Positions 23,684 through 34,289 of a DNA stretch of 64,000 bases are shown here, one piece after another (within the stretch, counting starts at the first letter, position 1; each line of letters starts with the position of its first letter). The stretch lies in assembly GCA_020740775.1 (NCBI GenBank), contig JAHEWK010000027.1, positions 452,402 through 516,401 of the forward strand, read 5' to 3'. The notes under the pieces are model-generated. The model was not told the origin of the DNA. It saw only the letters and a list, made by a program, of their open reading frames with translations, and ran no database searches. Both the position numbers and the translations under genes were made by a program. Origin of the DNA: Ilyonectria destructans (taxonomy: Eukaryota; Ascomycota; Sordariomycetes; Hypocreales; Nectriaceae).

Positions 23684-24404
23684 ATGGACCCGATGGGTGG
23701 TCACTGCAACAATGGACCCCTGGCAAATACCGTGTTCCTGTCTTACCCGACTTACCCGCTACCGCCGCCGCCGCCGCCATTCGACTACATGTCGCCCTGC
23801 CACCGTACCCCAGATTTCTGGGCTGGCTATCCATACGGCTGGGCAAGGTCTCCATGGTCTCCCAGCAGCAACCCTTACCCCGATCCAGGTGGGCCCCGCC
23901 ACCAGCCTCCGGTGCACGGAGATCAGGTCGGCCCGTGTCAGATTCCAGCGCCTCCTCCATCCGATGTGGGCAGCGTCGTGCTGGCAGCGCGGTTGAACGA
24001 GGTCTCCGCAGCGAAGACGTCCAGTGCAGCATTGCAGGGACAACAACGTCCACCAGTCCCAGCTCGATGCCAGCTTGGAGTGCCTGAACGAGCGCGACAG
24101 GATGATTGTGGTGTGGAGGAAGCGGGGAGTACCTTGGGATCAGATACATGGAGAATATGAGAAGCGTTACAAGCCCGTCACGGTGGATGCTTTGAGGATG
24201 CGGCTGAGTCGGCTGAAGAACAAGCACTCGTGGCTCAGACAAGCATTTCTATCGAAAGCGTGTCCGAAGGGTAGAAGGCAAAGCCAGAGAAAAGCAGAGC
24301 CGGAAGAAAGTAAGCAGACCCACCGCGGGTCTCCGGAGGGATCTTGCTTAACTGTCAAAGCACCATGGTTCTTTGCTGGTGCACCCTGCACAGCTGCAAC
24401 CTGA
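23684..24404 (+). pseudogene. Proline-rich protein with Myb/SANT-like DNA-binding domain, frameshifted
   Basis: From ATG at 23,684 the frame encodes a Pro/Tyr/Gly-rich region (YPTYPLPPPPPPFDY) for about 115 residues. At about 24,036-24,040 the coding signal passes to the next frame, where a compact basic domain follows (LNERDRMIVVWRKRG, WDQIHGEYEKRY, ALRMRLSRLK) before a basic, Ser/Lys-rich C-terminus and a stop at 24,404. The domain resembles small Myb-like DNA-binding domains of filamentous ascomycetes, so a role in transcription is plausible. Removing one G from the GGG at 24,037-24,039 would restore one frame. It is a one-base frameshift or an assembly error; a tiny intron is less likely. 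Confidence 0.55.
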
Positions 24405-24409
24405 CCAGC

Positions 24410-25190
24410 CTGGGCTCAACATCAATGCGTGTTCTGGTGAAGGCGATTATCTTGTCTTAGAATTCGCTCCAGTGTCTTTCGCCTCTTTCGTCGCTCGAGA
24501 GACAACATGATGTCATTCTTTGCTAGGTTCGAACAATTGGCGACATAGATCTATGTTGAGATCCGTTTTTTGACGGAATCAATGGCTATTCCGATCCATT
24601 GGTGGCTGGGATGTGGATGTCTTCTTGTCAATAGCTTTCGCTGGTTAGCGCTAGTTTTTCTTCTTCTTCAATCAATACAACAAGCTCATTTCAACACTCT
24701 ATTGTCCACTGAACTGGATCTGGAAAAAGTCCACAGCAAACGATAATCTGAGTTACATATGTATACAAACTAGCGATCAGTATGTACCATCTCGACACCT
24801 CATGTCTTCCTAGATACGTCTTAGCGCAGAGCTTTCACCAAGAACACGCACCGCTCAGGGGCGCAAACCAGCAAGACCAGTGCCTTGGCTGAGCCACCAG
24901 GATGTGTCCATACAAACGTAAAGCGGGAAGAGCGTCATGGACGGGGCTGCGTGCGACTTCGACCACACTTCATGCGCCGCATGGCACGAGATAGCATCGC
25001 AAGCAATCCGTTTCTAGCACCTACTCGGCCTGCGTTGCCGGCACCGCAGATGTTCCGGACCTGGATGCGTTTGTTCTTCCTCCCGTCCCTCTGTCGACAC
25101 CTTCAAACGCTCAGATCAAGCACCCTTGTCCCTCGTGTCTGGGGCGAGTCGCCACCAAGGTGGACCTCAGTCGGCATTTACAGGCCCAGG
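24410..25190. other. Gene-less stretch
   Basis: I see no motif or repeat here except an ORF at 24,885-25,262 without recognisable features. Confidence 0.5.
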
Positions 25191-25510
25191 GAGTACTTCT
25201 ATACAAGGCCCGAAGAACCATACGAAACATCAGTAGCAGCGACGGCTGACGTTCGGGTCTGAACAGGCTCGCTACGCATACATTATGGACCCCAAGATCT
25301 TTTAGATGAACTCTCAAGACGATGCGACGGAACGCGAACTGCACCATCGTACAGCACGTATCCGGGGCAGCCACGCGAAAAGCTTGTTACAAACGAACTT
25401 GTCCCATGTTGATCCACTGCCGGCACTGTACGTCCCTCTTCTTCCCCACGTTTCCCTTTCATGTTCTCGACAAGGTGGGGAACGACGGACAACGGACGAC
25501 GAACACACAC
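25190..25510. repeat. DR1 repeat copy
   Basis: The block from GGCTCGCTACGCATACATTA through GACGATGCGACGG and AAAAGCTTGTTACAAACGAA to a TGTTCTCGACAAGGTGGGG segment follows the DR1 order and ends at the reverse-strand ACACACCAAGCG repeat. Confidence 0.65.
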
Positions 25511-25726
25511 TAAGCGACACACCAAGCGAACACACACTAAGCGACACACCAAGCGACACACCAAGCGACACACCAAGCGAACACACATATACACACACAC
25601 ACATACATACATACATACACACAAACACACACACGCACACACGCACACACATACACACATACACACACACACACACACACGCACACACGCACACACGCAC
25701 ACACATACACACATACACACACACAC
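25505..25726. repeat. ACACCAAGCGAC repeat and (CA)n microsatellite
   Basis: The reverse complement of the 12-bp GTGTGTCGCTTG unit (25,510-25,585) passes directly into CA/CATA/CACG dinucleotide-type repeats. This (CA)n abuts the 3' end of the LINE. Confidence 0.9.
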
Positions 25727-25779
25727 AATTTATTTCGCCCGGTGGCTGATAACCAATAGGGCACCAGTTGCTATTGTAT
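25727..25779 (-). mobile_element. Extra 53-bp copy of the LINE 3' end
   Basis: This unit repeats the last 51 bases of the LINE (25,810-25,860) with a few differences and carries its own TG tail. It is separated from the main copy by 30 bases of CA/CATA repeat. Confidence 0.85.
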
Positions 25780-26122
25780 ACACACACATACACACACACA
25801 CACACACACAATTTATTACGCCCGGTGGCTTATAACCAATAGGGCACTAGTTGCTATTGTACATTTCCGTTTCCCAAGCTTTGTCATAATCTCGTAAAAA
25901 CCCATACAGCGTCCAATTTCTGCTTTTGCTTCTTCCTTTTCAATCTTTCCGCGGGTCTCGTGGGGTATATATTATTAGCAAGCAAACTTGAAGGCTATTC
26001 TCCAAGTGTTCAGAGTCCTATCTACGGCGGCTGAAGCGGTGCCTGCTGTCCATGGCACGGGGTTTTTGATGAATGGGTGTAGGGTAGGTTAGTAAGAAAG
26101 TAGGGGATTTTGCAATCTGGTT

Positions 26123-29100
26123 TTACCGTTGTGTATTGTCAAGTCGACCTGTGGCTATTGCAAATCGTATTGTTGCGTGGACTGCTTGCATATTTGGCGT
26201 CCATTTTGCGTCGTCTGCTGGTGCCTTTCCTCCCAGGAAAAATGAGAGATTTCCTCTTTGTGTCTCGGTGCACTGCAACATTTGAGCCCGCTGTGCTATC
26301 CATTTTCTGCATCGGAAGAGGAAATGCTCGACTGTCTCTGTCGCTTGTCCACATGCGCATTGTGCTGATGCTGCTGCTGTAATCCGGAAGAGATATCCAT
26401 TCAATCTGGCCATACCTGTCCTGAGCTGTGCCAGTACGCTGGCCTCTCTCCATGACAAGCCGTCGTATAGTTGTCGAGTGTGCTTACCTGGTAACGCAGC
26501 ATCGACTCTCTTTGAAAACCTTCCGACGTTGTCTGGCAGGCGTTGGTTAGTGCCCTGGTTCCTTAGAGCCAAGTTAAGGGTTGTTGATCTCATTCTAGGA
26601 AACTTCAGGGCCGGGATAGCACCATCTCGGGTTGCATCTCGCGCCTCTTCTTTAGCAGTCTTCAAGAGTTTATGTTCAGCACTGATGGGTATCCATATGG
26701 CGGTTACCACATTTCCGTTACCCTTTAATGCTTCAATGGAGTCGTATATACATCCAACATACTCTTGACCAGATTGCTGGCGAGGATTTCGCAGCGTAAG
26801 CACAGCAGCTTTGTTGCTCGTTAACAGTGCTACGCTTCGGTACCTGAGGTCAGGTAAGTGCCTGACTGCATATGCCATCGCCGCCAAATCCCCAGAAAAC
26901 GGATTTTGTTCTGTTCTCACGCCAAGCGTGAAGGAAAATCGCTCACGCCTCGGTCCTCCTCGCACCGATATAGGGATCTCGATGATCCCACCGACGCCTA
27001 CTACTCCGTTCCGTGCTGAACAGCTCACTGCGATGCGTACTGCCCAGCCCAGATCTGCTTGTGTCGTCTCTGTCTTGTCGGCAACGATGGTTTGTAACCG
27101 TTCTGCCCAAGGTGCCAATGTGAACGGGTTGACCGTTTCTAGTTCCTCCACTGGTATCTCATTGAGTGCCACTGCCATGTCGTAAAATGGCGAGCGGTGA
27201 TATCTTCTGAACTTTCGGATGCGGGATGTAGCGTTACGAAGTGGGTTGGTTGTTGGCAGGGTGTGGAGGTTAGTCCACATCTTGATCGCCCGCCTCCAGA
27301 AACGTTCCTGTGCGCTAGCGATACGTGCCTCAGCTTCTGCTACGCTTGTTGCCACTGTGAGAAACGTTCCCACGATTGCTTGTGCCCCAATCCTTTGGAC
27401 TCGGTTGATGGGACTGGCTCTTCTGTACTTGCACGCGTGCATCCAGACGTTCGAGGCGTAATCTACTACTGGGGCAACCATGGCTGTAAACAGTTGTCTT
27501 GCTGTCGCTGGGGTGAGACCCCTGAGCCGTTGTAGCTCCATGGCCGCTTCCAAGCCCTTGGTCGCTGCTCGTGCAATGTGTTCTTTGTACTTCAAGCCGG
27601 AATCCATAATCATTCCGAGAACCTTGACTTGGGTTTTGGGTCGGACGAGCCGCTCCTTGACTGCAAAGGGCTCTGAGTTAGACTTATACGCCTTTCGGGT
27701 GAAGTGTATGATCGCCGTCTTCTCCGCCTCAAAGGTTGCGCCACTCCTCCTCTCCCAGTCCAGCGCATTCTCGATGATTGCTTCAATTCCGTCGCGATTG
27801 CTCTCTGCTGTCGGGCCTGTGACCCACGCTGTGAAGTCGTCCACGAAGGCTATCGCTCCTCCGTAACAATCAATTCGCTGCTGTACGAGGTCTGCGTTGA
27901 AGAATAGAAACAGGATCGGAGACAGAGGGGACCCTTGCGGTAGACCAGCTTGTGGCAAGCTTCGCACCTCCGATGCCTGTCCGTTGACCCGAATGGTCGC
28001 TGTGCGATTCGAGCAAAAGGCCTCAATCCAGTGAAGCAGCTCCTCTGGGATGCCCCTTGCTCTCAATCGTTGGACGAGTCTCTCTTTGCACACTCCATTG
28101 TATGCCCCCTTGACGTCGAAACTCACGAGGCTAAGGATTCGTCGGCCTCGCCAGGCAGCGTAGATTTGCTCTTGCAGCAGCATCAGCGCTTGCTCAGCAG
28201 ACCGCTGTTTACGGGCTCCGAAGTGGTTTGTTGGCAACAGTCCATATGTCTCGACGGCATGTGAGATCCTTTCTGCAATGACCGACTCCAATACTTTGCC
28301 CAGCGTAGACAGAAGCGATATAGGTCTCCATGCCCTCGCAATCGAATAGTCTCCTTTGTCTGGTTTCTTGAGAGGAATAATGTTGGCACGCCTTCATTAG
28401 TCAGGCAGTACTCCTTCTTCCAGCGACGCCCGAAATAACGATAAGACTCGTTGCTTAACAACTGGCCAAACCTGTTTCCAGACTATAGCGGGTAGTCCGT
28501 CTTCACCGGGTGCTTTCCACGGCTTTGCCGCGAAGAGCTGTCGCTCTATCTCTTCCATGGTGATGTCTGGCATGGTGATGGCACCTCCGCGCTGTGGTCT
28601 CTCCCCTTCCTCCTCGATGTGCTCCGGTAGAGGGGGGAAGAAGGTGGCTAGCATTTCATCGGCCTGTTCGCTATTGTTGGCTGTGCGCGTGCCATCAGCC
28701 CTTACAAGCTGGGGCACCTTGCCAAATGCTGTGTCATCTCCAGACTTGAGATACTTTGCTGCCTTCCAAATGTTGTCGTTATTGGCTAGGAACTCGTTCC
28801 AGTGCGTCTTTTTCTGCTGTCTGATGGCATCGTGGTACTGCTTTGCTGCTCCTTTGGCTGTGTTTTCGAGCTCCTCACACGTTTGTCCTGCTCGCCTTGA
28901 TGCTCTGGCGCGATTTCTCCAGTACGTGTATATCCGCCGGAGTTGCGTGAGGTCTGAGGTCCACCAGCGCTTTGCGTAGGGCGACGGCTTAGCTCTGGGT
29001 GTCAGAGCGCGAACCGCCTCTAGCACCACTGACATGAGCCTGTCCGTCTCCTGCTGTACGGTACCACCCGTCGGAGTGGTCTCTAGTGCAGCGGCGATTC

Positions 29101-29886
29101 GGACGTTGATTTCCTTCCATGGTGCATTTTTGAGTAGGAGTCGTTCCTTGGCCTTCGGTACCGGAAGCGAAATGTCGAACTCCGTCTCAATGGCACGATG
29201 ATCGGAGCCATGCTCTGTACCGTGTATCGCGCATTTGACAGCTGAGGTCGCTAGGTCCTCGGATGCGAGGACCAGGTCGATCGTTGATTCATGTTCTCCA
29301 CCTTGCCAAGTCTTCGTGCCTCTCTGGAGCAGGCTGCTGAGAGCAAACTCACTCATCAGACCGATGATTTGGTCTGCCTCGCCCTGTCTCTCTAGCGAGA
29401 CATCCTCCCCTCCCCAGAGCTGATCGTGACGGTTGAAGTCGCCCGCAATCACCACGTCCACCACTCTTCCTGCGTCTCGCCTCGTATCTTCAATAGTTTT
29501 ACGTAGGTTGTCGCACGCCTTCCTCAGCGCCTCAACGTCAATTCCTTGAACATAGACAGAGAACACCAATATTGAGCGTTCCGGGAGTCGTATCAGTGCC
29601 GCCGTTATGTCCGGGGACTCGGCACCTGCTCTGCATCCAAATCGTTCCTGATCCAAAGCATGCTTCGGATCGCCCATCTGCCTTCTCTGTACGTTGGTGG
29701 TACCATCTTCATCCACTTATGGTGTCCCATTGGAGTCGTCAAAAGACGACCCTTAATCCTCCGCGCTTGTGGTTCCTGGATGGCTAGCACTGCTGCGTTC
29801 TGAATGTCTTTGTCGTTCATCAAACTTTTATGAACTTCGCCGCGTTTTCGTACGTTGAGCTGGATCATTCGAAGCGTGCTACTCAT
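26123..29886 (-). pseudogene. LINE ORF2: APE endonuclease, reverse transcriptase, RNase H
   Basis: ORF2 starts at ATG 29,886, inside the ATGAGTAG that ends ORF1. The endonuclease shows [21 protein letters not shown] and GSDHRAIE. The RT region follows with LVSFDVKGAYN, GLPQGSPLSP and FVDDFTAW, where FVDD replaces the common YADD. A degenerate RNase H-like domain comes next (NGVVGVGGI to LTSNKAAVL), then a C-terminal CACG-X8-H-X4-C knuckle and a stop at 26,123. Three lesions are visible: a frameshift near 29,610-29,630, and two adjacent in-frame stops TAA TGA at 28,399-28,394, just before RRANIIPLKKP. If the ancestral codons were CAA TGG, both stops are C:G to T:A transitions, as RIP or deamination would give. 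The product would have nicked target DNA and copied the LINE RNA. Confidence 0.85.
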
Positions 29887-31198
29887 GCGGAGAAGGGTAG
29901 AGCTTCTTGCAATTTCTGCTGAACGACTCGTGGGGACCCCCACAGAGCACACACTTGAAGATAGTTTCATTGCATGTGCTATGGTGGTGACCTTCCTTTG
30001 CGCATTTTCCACAAACCTGGGTGCTGTTACATTGGAAAGCTTTATGACCGACTTGTTGGCAGTTGTAGCACTGATTTGGGCGAGGTCGGCGTTCGAACAC
30101 TCTGGCGTATCCAGATTCTCCTCCAGCATAAAAGAAACCCTCCGAGAGGAGCCTTCTTGAGTCTGAACCTTTGGTAAGGTAAACGACCATTGAGCCGTAT
30201 GCTTTTGGAATGTCTCTTTTGCTTAGCCAAACCATTTTTGCAATCTGCGTGTCATTTTCCTTTCCAAAGGCCTCGGCAGCTCCCGTACGGATGTTACCCG
30301 CTTCATCCAGCACTGCTATGCGCTTGACGTTATCCACTTTAATGGGATAGAGCTCATCCCGTAGCACCCGGGCGCCTCGTGCCAATTTGGCTCCCACCAG
30401 TCGTTTCACCATTTGGTGTTCAGCTTCATCTCTGCATACGATCCTGATCCGGTTCCGGCTCTTCCGGTCCTTGGTTACCGCCTGGCAGCGCCAGCTGGAC
30501 TGGCCCTGCTCAGCACGTACCTCACTCTCCACGATAGTCCGGATAGCACTTGCTGTAATTAGCTCTGCTTCTTCCTTTTCCACCCTCGATGTGTCGACCG
30601 TGCAATAAAACGCATCGGTGAGATTCGAGGGCGATATGTTGCCAGATGGGATGTTGCTAGGTTGGGACGAGGGTGGCGATCGCATGACGTCAGCGAAAGA
30701 GATGTGCGGGGTAGCTGCCGCGCTCGCGGTGATAGCTTCAAGTTGTTCGCGAATGAGCTTCAACTCATCGCCCATCTGCTTCTTGGTGTCTTCCAATTGT
30801 TGACTCAACTCTTGGGCCGTATTTTGCTGTTCCTCAGCTGCTTCCTTCAAATCTCGAATTACCTCTTGCTGGTTGCTGATGATCCCGTTCTGCTCCTTGA
30901 TGGCTTCCCTTAGCCCTTGGAACTCAGCGCGGTATTCGCCCAATAACTCCAAGGCCTTCTGGAGCATCGCCCTTCCCTCGTTGTTGTTGCTACTGTTTCC
31001 CTTCCTTGGGTCTGTCGCATGACCGACTTCTCCTTCAATCGTTGTCGCTCTCGTTGTCGCTCTCGTGGCATATCGGCTGCTTTTGTTCGGTTCTTTCGCA
31101 GTGTCCTCGAGCTTTCGCTTCATGCTTCGGAGCCTCATCGGCGTCGTCACGCGGCCGCTTGGCCCCACCAAGGTCTCGGCGTTTGCCAGAGAGGTCAT
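29879..31198 (-). CDS. LINE ORF1: nucleic-acid-binding protein with zinc knuckles
   Basis: An intact 439-codon frame. Residues about 80-140 form a charged coiled-coil-like segment (EEQQNTAQELSQQLEDTKKQ). The C-terminus has three Cys/His knuckles: CYNCQQVGHKAFQC and CGKCAKEGHHHSTC (both CX2CX4HX4C) and CVLCGGPHESFSRNC (CX2CX3HX6C). This is the usual ORF1 plan of Tad1-type LINEs, whose product binds LINE RNA. The stop TAG overlaps the ATG of ORF2 by eight bases (ATGAGTAG), which suggests translation of ORF2 by termination-reinitiation. The first Met at 31,198 gives MTSLANAETL; no upstream start is evident. Confidence 0.85.
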   Translation of the reverse strand: MTSLANAETLVGPSGRVTTPMRLRSMKRKLEDTAKEPNKSSRYATRATTRATTIEGEVGHATDPRKGNSSNNNEGRAMLQKALELLGEYRAEFQGLREAIKEQNGIISNQQEVIRDLKEAAEEQQNTAQELSQQLEDTKKQMGDELKLIREQLEAITASAAATPHISFADVMRSPPSSQPSNIPSGNISPSNLTDAFYCTVDTSRVEKEEAELITASAIRTIVESEVRAEQGQSSWRCQAVTKDRKSRNRIRIVCRDEAEHQMVKRLVGAKLARGARVLRDELYPIKVDNVKRIAVLDEAGNIRTGAAEAFGKENDTQIAKMVWLSKRDIPKAYGSMVVYLTKGSDSRRLLSEGFFYAGGESGYARVFERRPRPNQCYNCQQVGHKAFQCNSTQVCGKCAKEGHHHSTCNETIFKCVLCGGPHESFSRNCKKLYPSPHE

Positions 31199-31249
31199 GA
31201 TGAAAGCCAGCCCACCACCTTACCACTCTTCCAATTGAGGAAATAATAA

Positions 31250-31900
31250 AGATTTCAAGATAGATCGATAGTAATCGTTTTTCGCAATTGCGTCATACCC
31301 GGTATTGTTGATACACCACAGTGGGTGCTGTTACACACATACAGTTTTGGGCATAATTAGCTTCCTATTTCATTAAGCATAAAAACCTGTTTAGACCAAT
31401 AATTCACGTGACACAGTACTAATAAAAATGCTATCGACTGTACTTACACGGAATGACTTGATACAATCCAAAATTGGTCTAAATAGTAAGCTATTTTAGT
31501 CTCTGTCCACTTTTGGTAGGTACAGTAATCTATATACAGTGCATTTACACTGTACACACTGATGTCACCCGCTTTCGGTCGGTCCACAGTGTAGCCCTGG
31601 AACTGGGTACAAGCTTGACTGACATAATCAATCACCTGATTACTAACTTATTTCTCCATGGGCGGAGATCTCCGATCTGGGTACGCAAGTGACGCCACGA
31701 TCATTTACGGTATGCACTAGGTTGCATCAGGACTGCACTCTCCCACTACTTTTTCATCGTCGCTCATTTGTAAATAGCTTCAATGATGGGATTTTGTAGA
31801 TGATACTGGATGAAACGCCAGTATTCAAACGATATTATGATGCTCACGTGATCGCCTTATAGAAAGCCATGGAAGGCGTTGGAAGGCGTGCACGGCCATG
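31250..31900. other. Gene-less stretch with possible third MITE
   Basis: At 31,390-31,500 a GTTTAGACCAAT / ATTGGTCTAAAT inverted pair is followed by TAGTAAGCTATTTTAGTCTC. This recalls the TIR of the 17.4-kb element (TATTCGGACC; TTTGCACTAA; GAGTCTTGC) but is too diverged to be certain. Confidence 0.35.
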
Positions 31901-31959
31901 GAAAGTTAAGGACAGGTGTCCTTTGTTGCTCGTTGGTACGAAGCGAACGTGGGAGAACG

Positions 31960-32450
31960 AACCAGACAATGCCTTGCGATGCGTCACCAACCATGAGTGA
32001 GACTAGAATTGACTGGCCAAGTGACGATGCGAGCGACTCCCAGACCCGTGACCTTCAAACATCCGACAGCGAGGTGTCTCAACAGGCAACCCCAGCCCCA
32101 AGAAGCCGGCTGAGACCTGCAGGGAGTACCTTGGCGTTCGTGTCCTTTGCTGACTGGGAGCCAGAAACGGTCATACGAAGGCGAACCTACGATACGCTAC
32201 AACGTGGAATGGAAACTATCGGTAAAAAACAGGGATCAAGCAGGCGAATCGGAGCTCGACATTGTGATATCGCCACACAAATTTTGGAAACACGTCCTCC
32301 GACCGAAGGTAACTTACGCAAGCGCGAACGAAGCGCAGATGACGAAGCTTGTCCTGTCCGTAACCGACTATAAGACAAAGAACATAACGAAGCGTGGCTC
32401 ATGCAAGGATCCTGATCCAACTTGTTCTGCAAAGCAAGGCACATGTTTTC
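31960..32450 (+). pseudogene. Fragment of a fungal conserved-protein family
   Basis: A Ser/Asp/Gln-rich segment in one frame (SDSEVSQQATPAPRS, 31,960-32,160) is followed in the next frame by IRYNVEWKLSVKNRD, SELDIVISPHKFW and LVLSVTDYKTKNITKR. I associate the second part with the N-terminal half of a large uncharacterised family of filamentous fungi whose C-terminal half carries CPGPPC/GPYCW motifs; that half is present in the gene at 52.3-54.1 kb. The frame change near 32,150-32,190 and the lack of a second half mark it as a remnant. Confidence 0.4.
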
Positions 32451-32639
32451 TGTTACTTTTCTGGGTCGACCTGTAGTACTACGAAGGGCGTCGATTGTGC
32501 CATATTGGAGTATGTTCGATCGAGCATATTAGTCCGAAAAATGGGTCATCCTAGACGTATACAGTGTGTAGGCTTCAAAATCAACACTATGTGGGGCTAT
32601 GACACAATTTTATGCATTTGTACATAAGAGAAAACTAAC

Positions 32640-32656
32640 TATGCGTGTGTGTGTAC

Positions 32657-32687
<31 letters not shown>

Positions 32688-32695
32688 TACACATA
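32640..32695. repeat. (CA)n microsatellite
   Basis: A short run of CACACA with TATA interruptions directly precedes the inverted-repeat element at 32,699. Confidence 0.85.
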
Positions 32696-32698
32696 CTA

Positions 32699-33435
32699 GG
32701 GTTCCGTTTTTGACGGTCAAAAACGGTATTTGACCGTCAAATACCTAAAGGGGGTTTTTGGCAGTAATTTACGTCAAAACCCCTCCCAATTTAGGCTTAG
32801 CGCTTAGAATTAGCTGGTACACGGAATAGGCTTAGTGCCTCAAATCACCAATGCAGCGCACAAATCGTCACCAAATTCCCTTCTTCGGGGTTGAAAAGTA
32901 AAGGACAATGTAACTTGTCACGGGCCGGATGAGATCAACTCAAGAGGTAATGCCACTGTATTGCGAGAATACTACGATGGAGAGGAAAGAGAGAAAGCGG
33001 GCAGGCGCGTAGACGCGTTGACGCGTTGATAGTCCCTGTGGCCTGCCCCGTGCGCCCTAGTTTCATATCGACCCCACCCTGGGTCCAGTACTCCGGACGT
33101 TCCCGTCACATAACTGTCAGAATGAGCAACAAAGGCTATCGCCCTATGACCCATGGTGTTTATGAACACTTTGTAAGGAGGCTCAAGTCGGTCAAAGATA
33201 ATGCAGCGGAACCGATAGTTATCAAAAACTGGCAGACAGTTGATGTTGCTCGGCTGATAAACACTGATAAAGATAGAAAACGCCTTCCAAGACTTCTATT
33301 TTTGTCGATGGCTGGGTTTGGGAAGAGACTGATTTGGGAAATAGTGGGGATAATATGGACGTCGGCCAATGAGAGGTTTTCGACATGTAAATTACCTCGA
33401 GGTTTCTGACGTCAAAAACCGTGGTCAGATAGGTA
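32699..33435. mobile_element. Possible inverted-repeat transposon remnant
   Basis: The left edge reads GGTTCCGTTTTTGACGGTC and the right edge contains TGACGTCAAAAACCGTGGTC, an imperfect inverted match over about 16 bases. Just inside the left edge is a second palindrome, GGTATTTGACCGTCAAATACC. The 128-codon frame at 33,026-33,409 (plus) has no clear family; its end (SANERFSTCK) faintly recalls the hAT dimerisation motif, which is not enough for a call. Confidence 0.4.
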
Positions 33436-33454
33436 AATTACCGTTCGGTAAATT

Positions 33455-33985
33455 CTATGAACGTGTGTACGTGTGTGTCTATGAACGTATATGAACGTGT
33501 GTGAACGTGTGTGTTCTATGAACGTGTGTGAACGTGTGTGTTGAACGTGTGTGTTATGAACGTGTGTGTAACACACGTTCAACACACACGTTCATAGAAA
33601 ACACACACGTAACACACGTTCATACACGTTCAACACACGTTCAACACACGTTCAACACACACGTTCATATAACTTCAACACACACGTTCAGCACACACGT
33701 ACACACATGTTCAACACACATTCAACACACGTACACACACGTTCAACACGACACACACGTTCACACACACGTACACACACGTACACACACGTTCAACACG
33801 ACACACACGTTCAACACACACGTTCACACACACGTACACACACGACACACACGTACACACACGTACACACACGTTCAACACGACACACACGTTCATAAAC
33901 GTTCATATACACACACGTATACACACGTTCATACACGTTCATAGACACACACGTTCAACACACACGTTCATATACGTTCAACACA
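33455..33985. repeat. Strand-switching GAACGTGTGTGT / ACACACACGTTC minisatellite
   Basis: Units of about 11-14 bp, GAACGTGTGTGT on the plus strand, run to about 33,570 and then continue as the reverse complement (ACACACGTTCA) to 33,985. The array is therefore a large imperfect palindrome with its centre near 33,570. The same word appears in a small array at 17,220-17,265. Confidence 0.85.
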
Positions 33986-34044
33986 CACAACACACACGTT
34001 CAACCACGTTCATAGAAATAACACGCACGTACACACGTTCAACA

Positions 34045-34187
34045 CACACGACACACACGACACACACGACACACACGACACACACGACACACACGACACA
34101 CACGACACACACGACACACACGACACACACGACACACACGACACACACGACACACACGACACACACGACACACACGACACACACGTA
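34045..34187. repeat. 9-bp CGACACACA tandem array
   Basis: About fifteen near-perfect copies of CGACACACA. All frames stay open, which produces Cys/Val repeat ORFs on the minus strand that are artefacts. Confidence 0.9.
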
Positions 34188-34289
34188 CACCCTCGGAACA
34201 TTCATGCGGTGCGACCAAATACCTTAATCACGAAGTTAAGCGACACAGATTCAAACGTCTCAAAGCTAAATTAGGTCATTGAATGCAGA

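Larger units (their letters stand above)
25810..31250 (-). mobile_element. Tad1-like non-LTR retrotransposon (LINE), degenerate
   Basis: A nearly full-length LINE on the minus strand: ORF1 (29,879-31,198), ORF2 (26,123-29,886), a 3' UTR of about 310 bp and a terminal CGGGCGTAATAAATT followed by TG repeats. The RT motif FVDDF, an RNase H-like domain and a C-terminal CxC/H/C knuckle place it in the Tad1-like group common in ascomycetes. The exact 5' end is not clear; I see no target duplication. ORF2 is broken, so the copy is not autonomous. Confidence 0.85.

Noticed and set aside
33026..33409. ORF ending SANERFSTCK considered as a hAT transposase C-terminus
   Set aside because: Only a few residues resemble the dimerisation motif and no catalytic domain is present.
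34197..34260. 5S rRNA-like words (GTGCGACCA and GAAGTTAAGC)
   Set aside because: The spacing is too short for a 5S gene and the rest does not fold like 5S rRNA. At best it is a pseudogene fragment, which I could not support.
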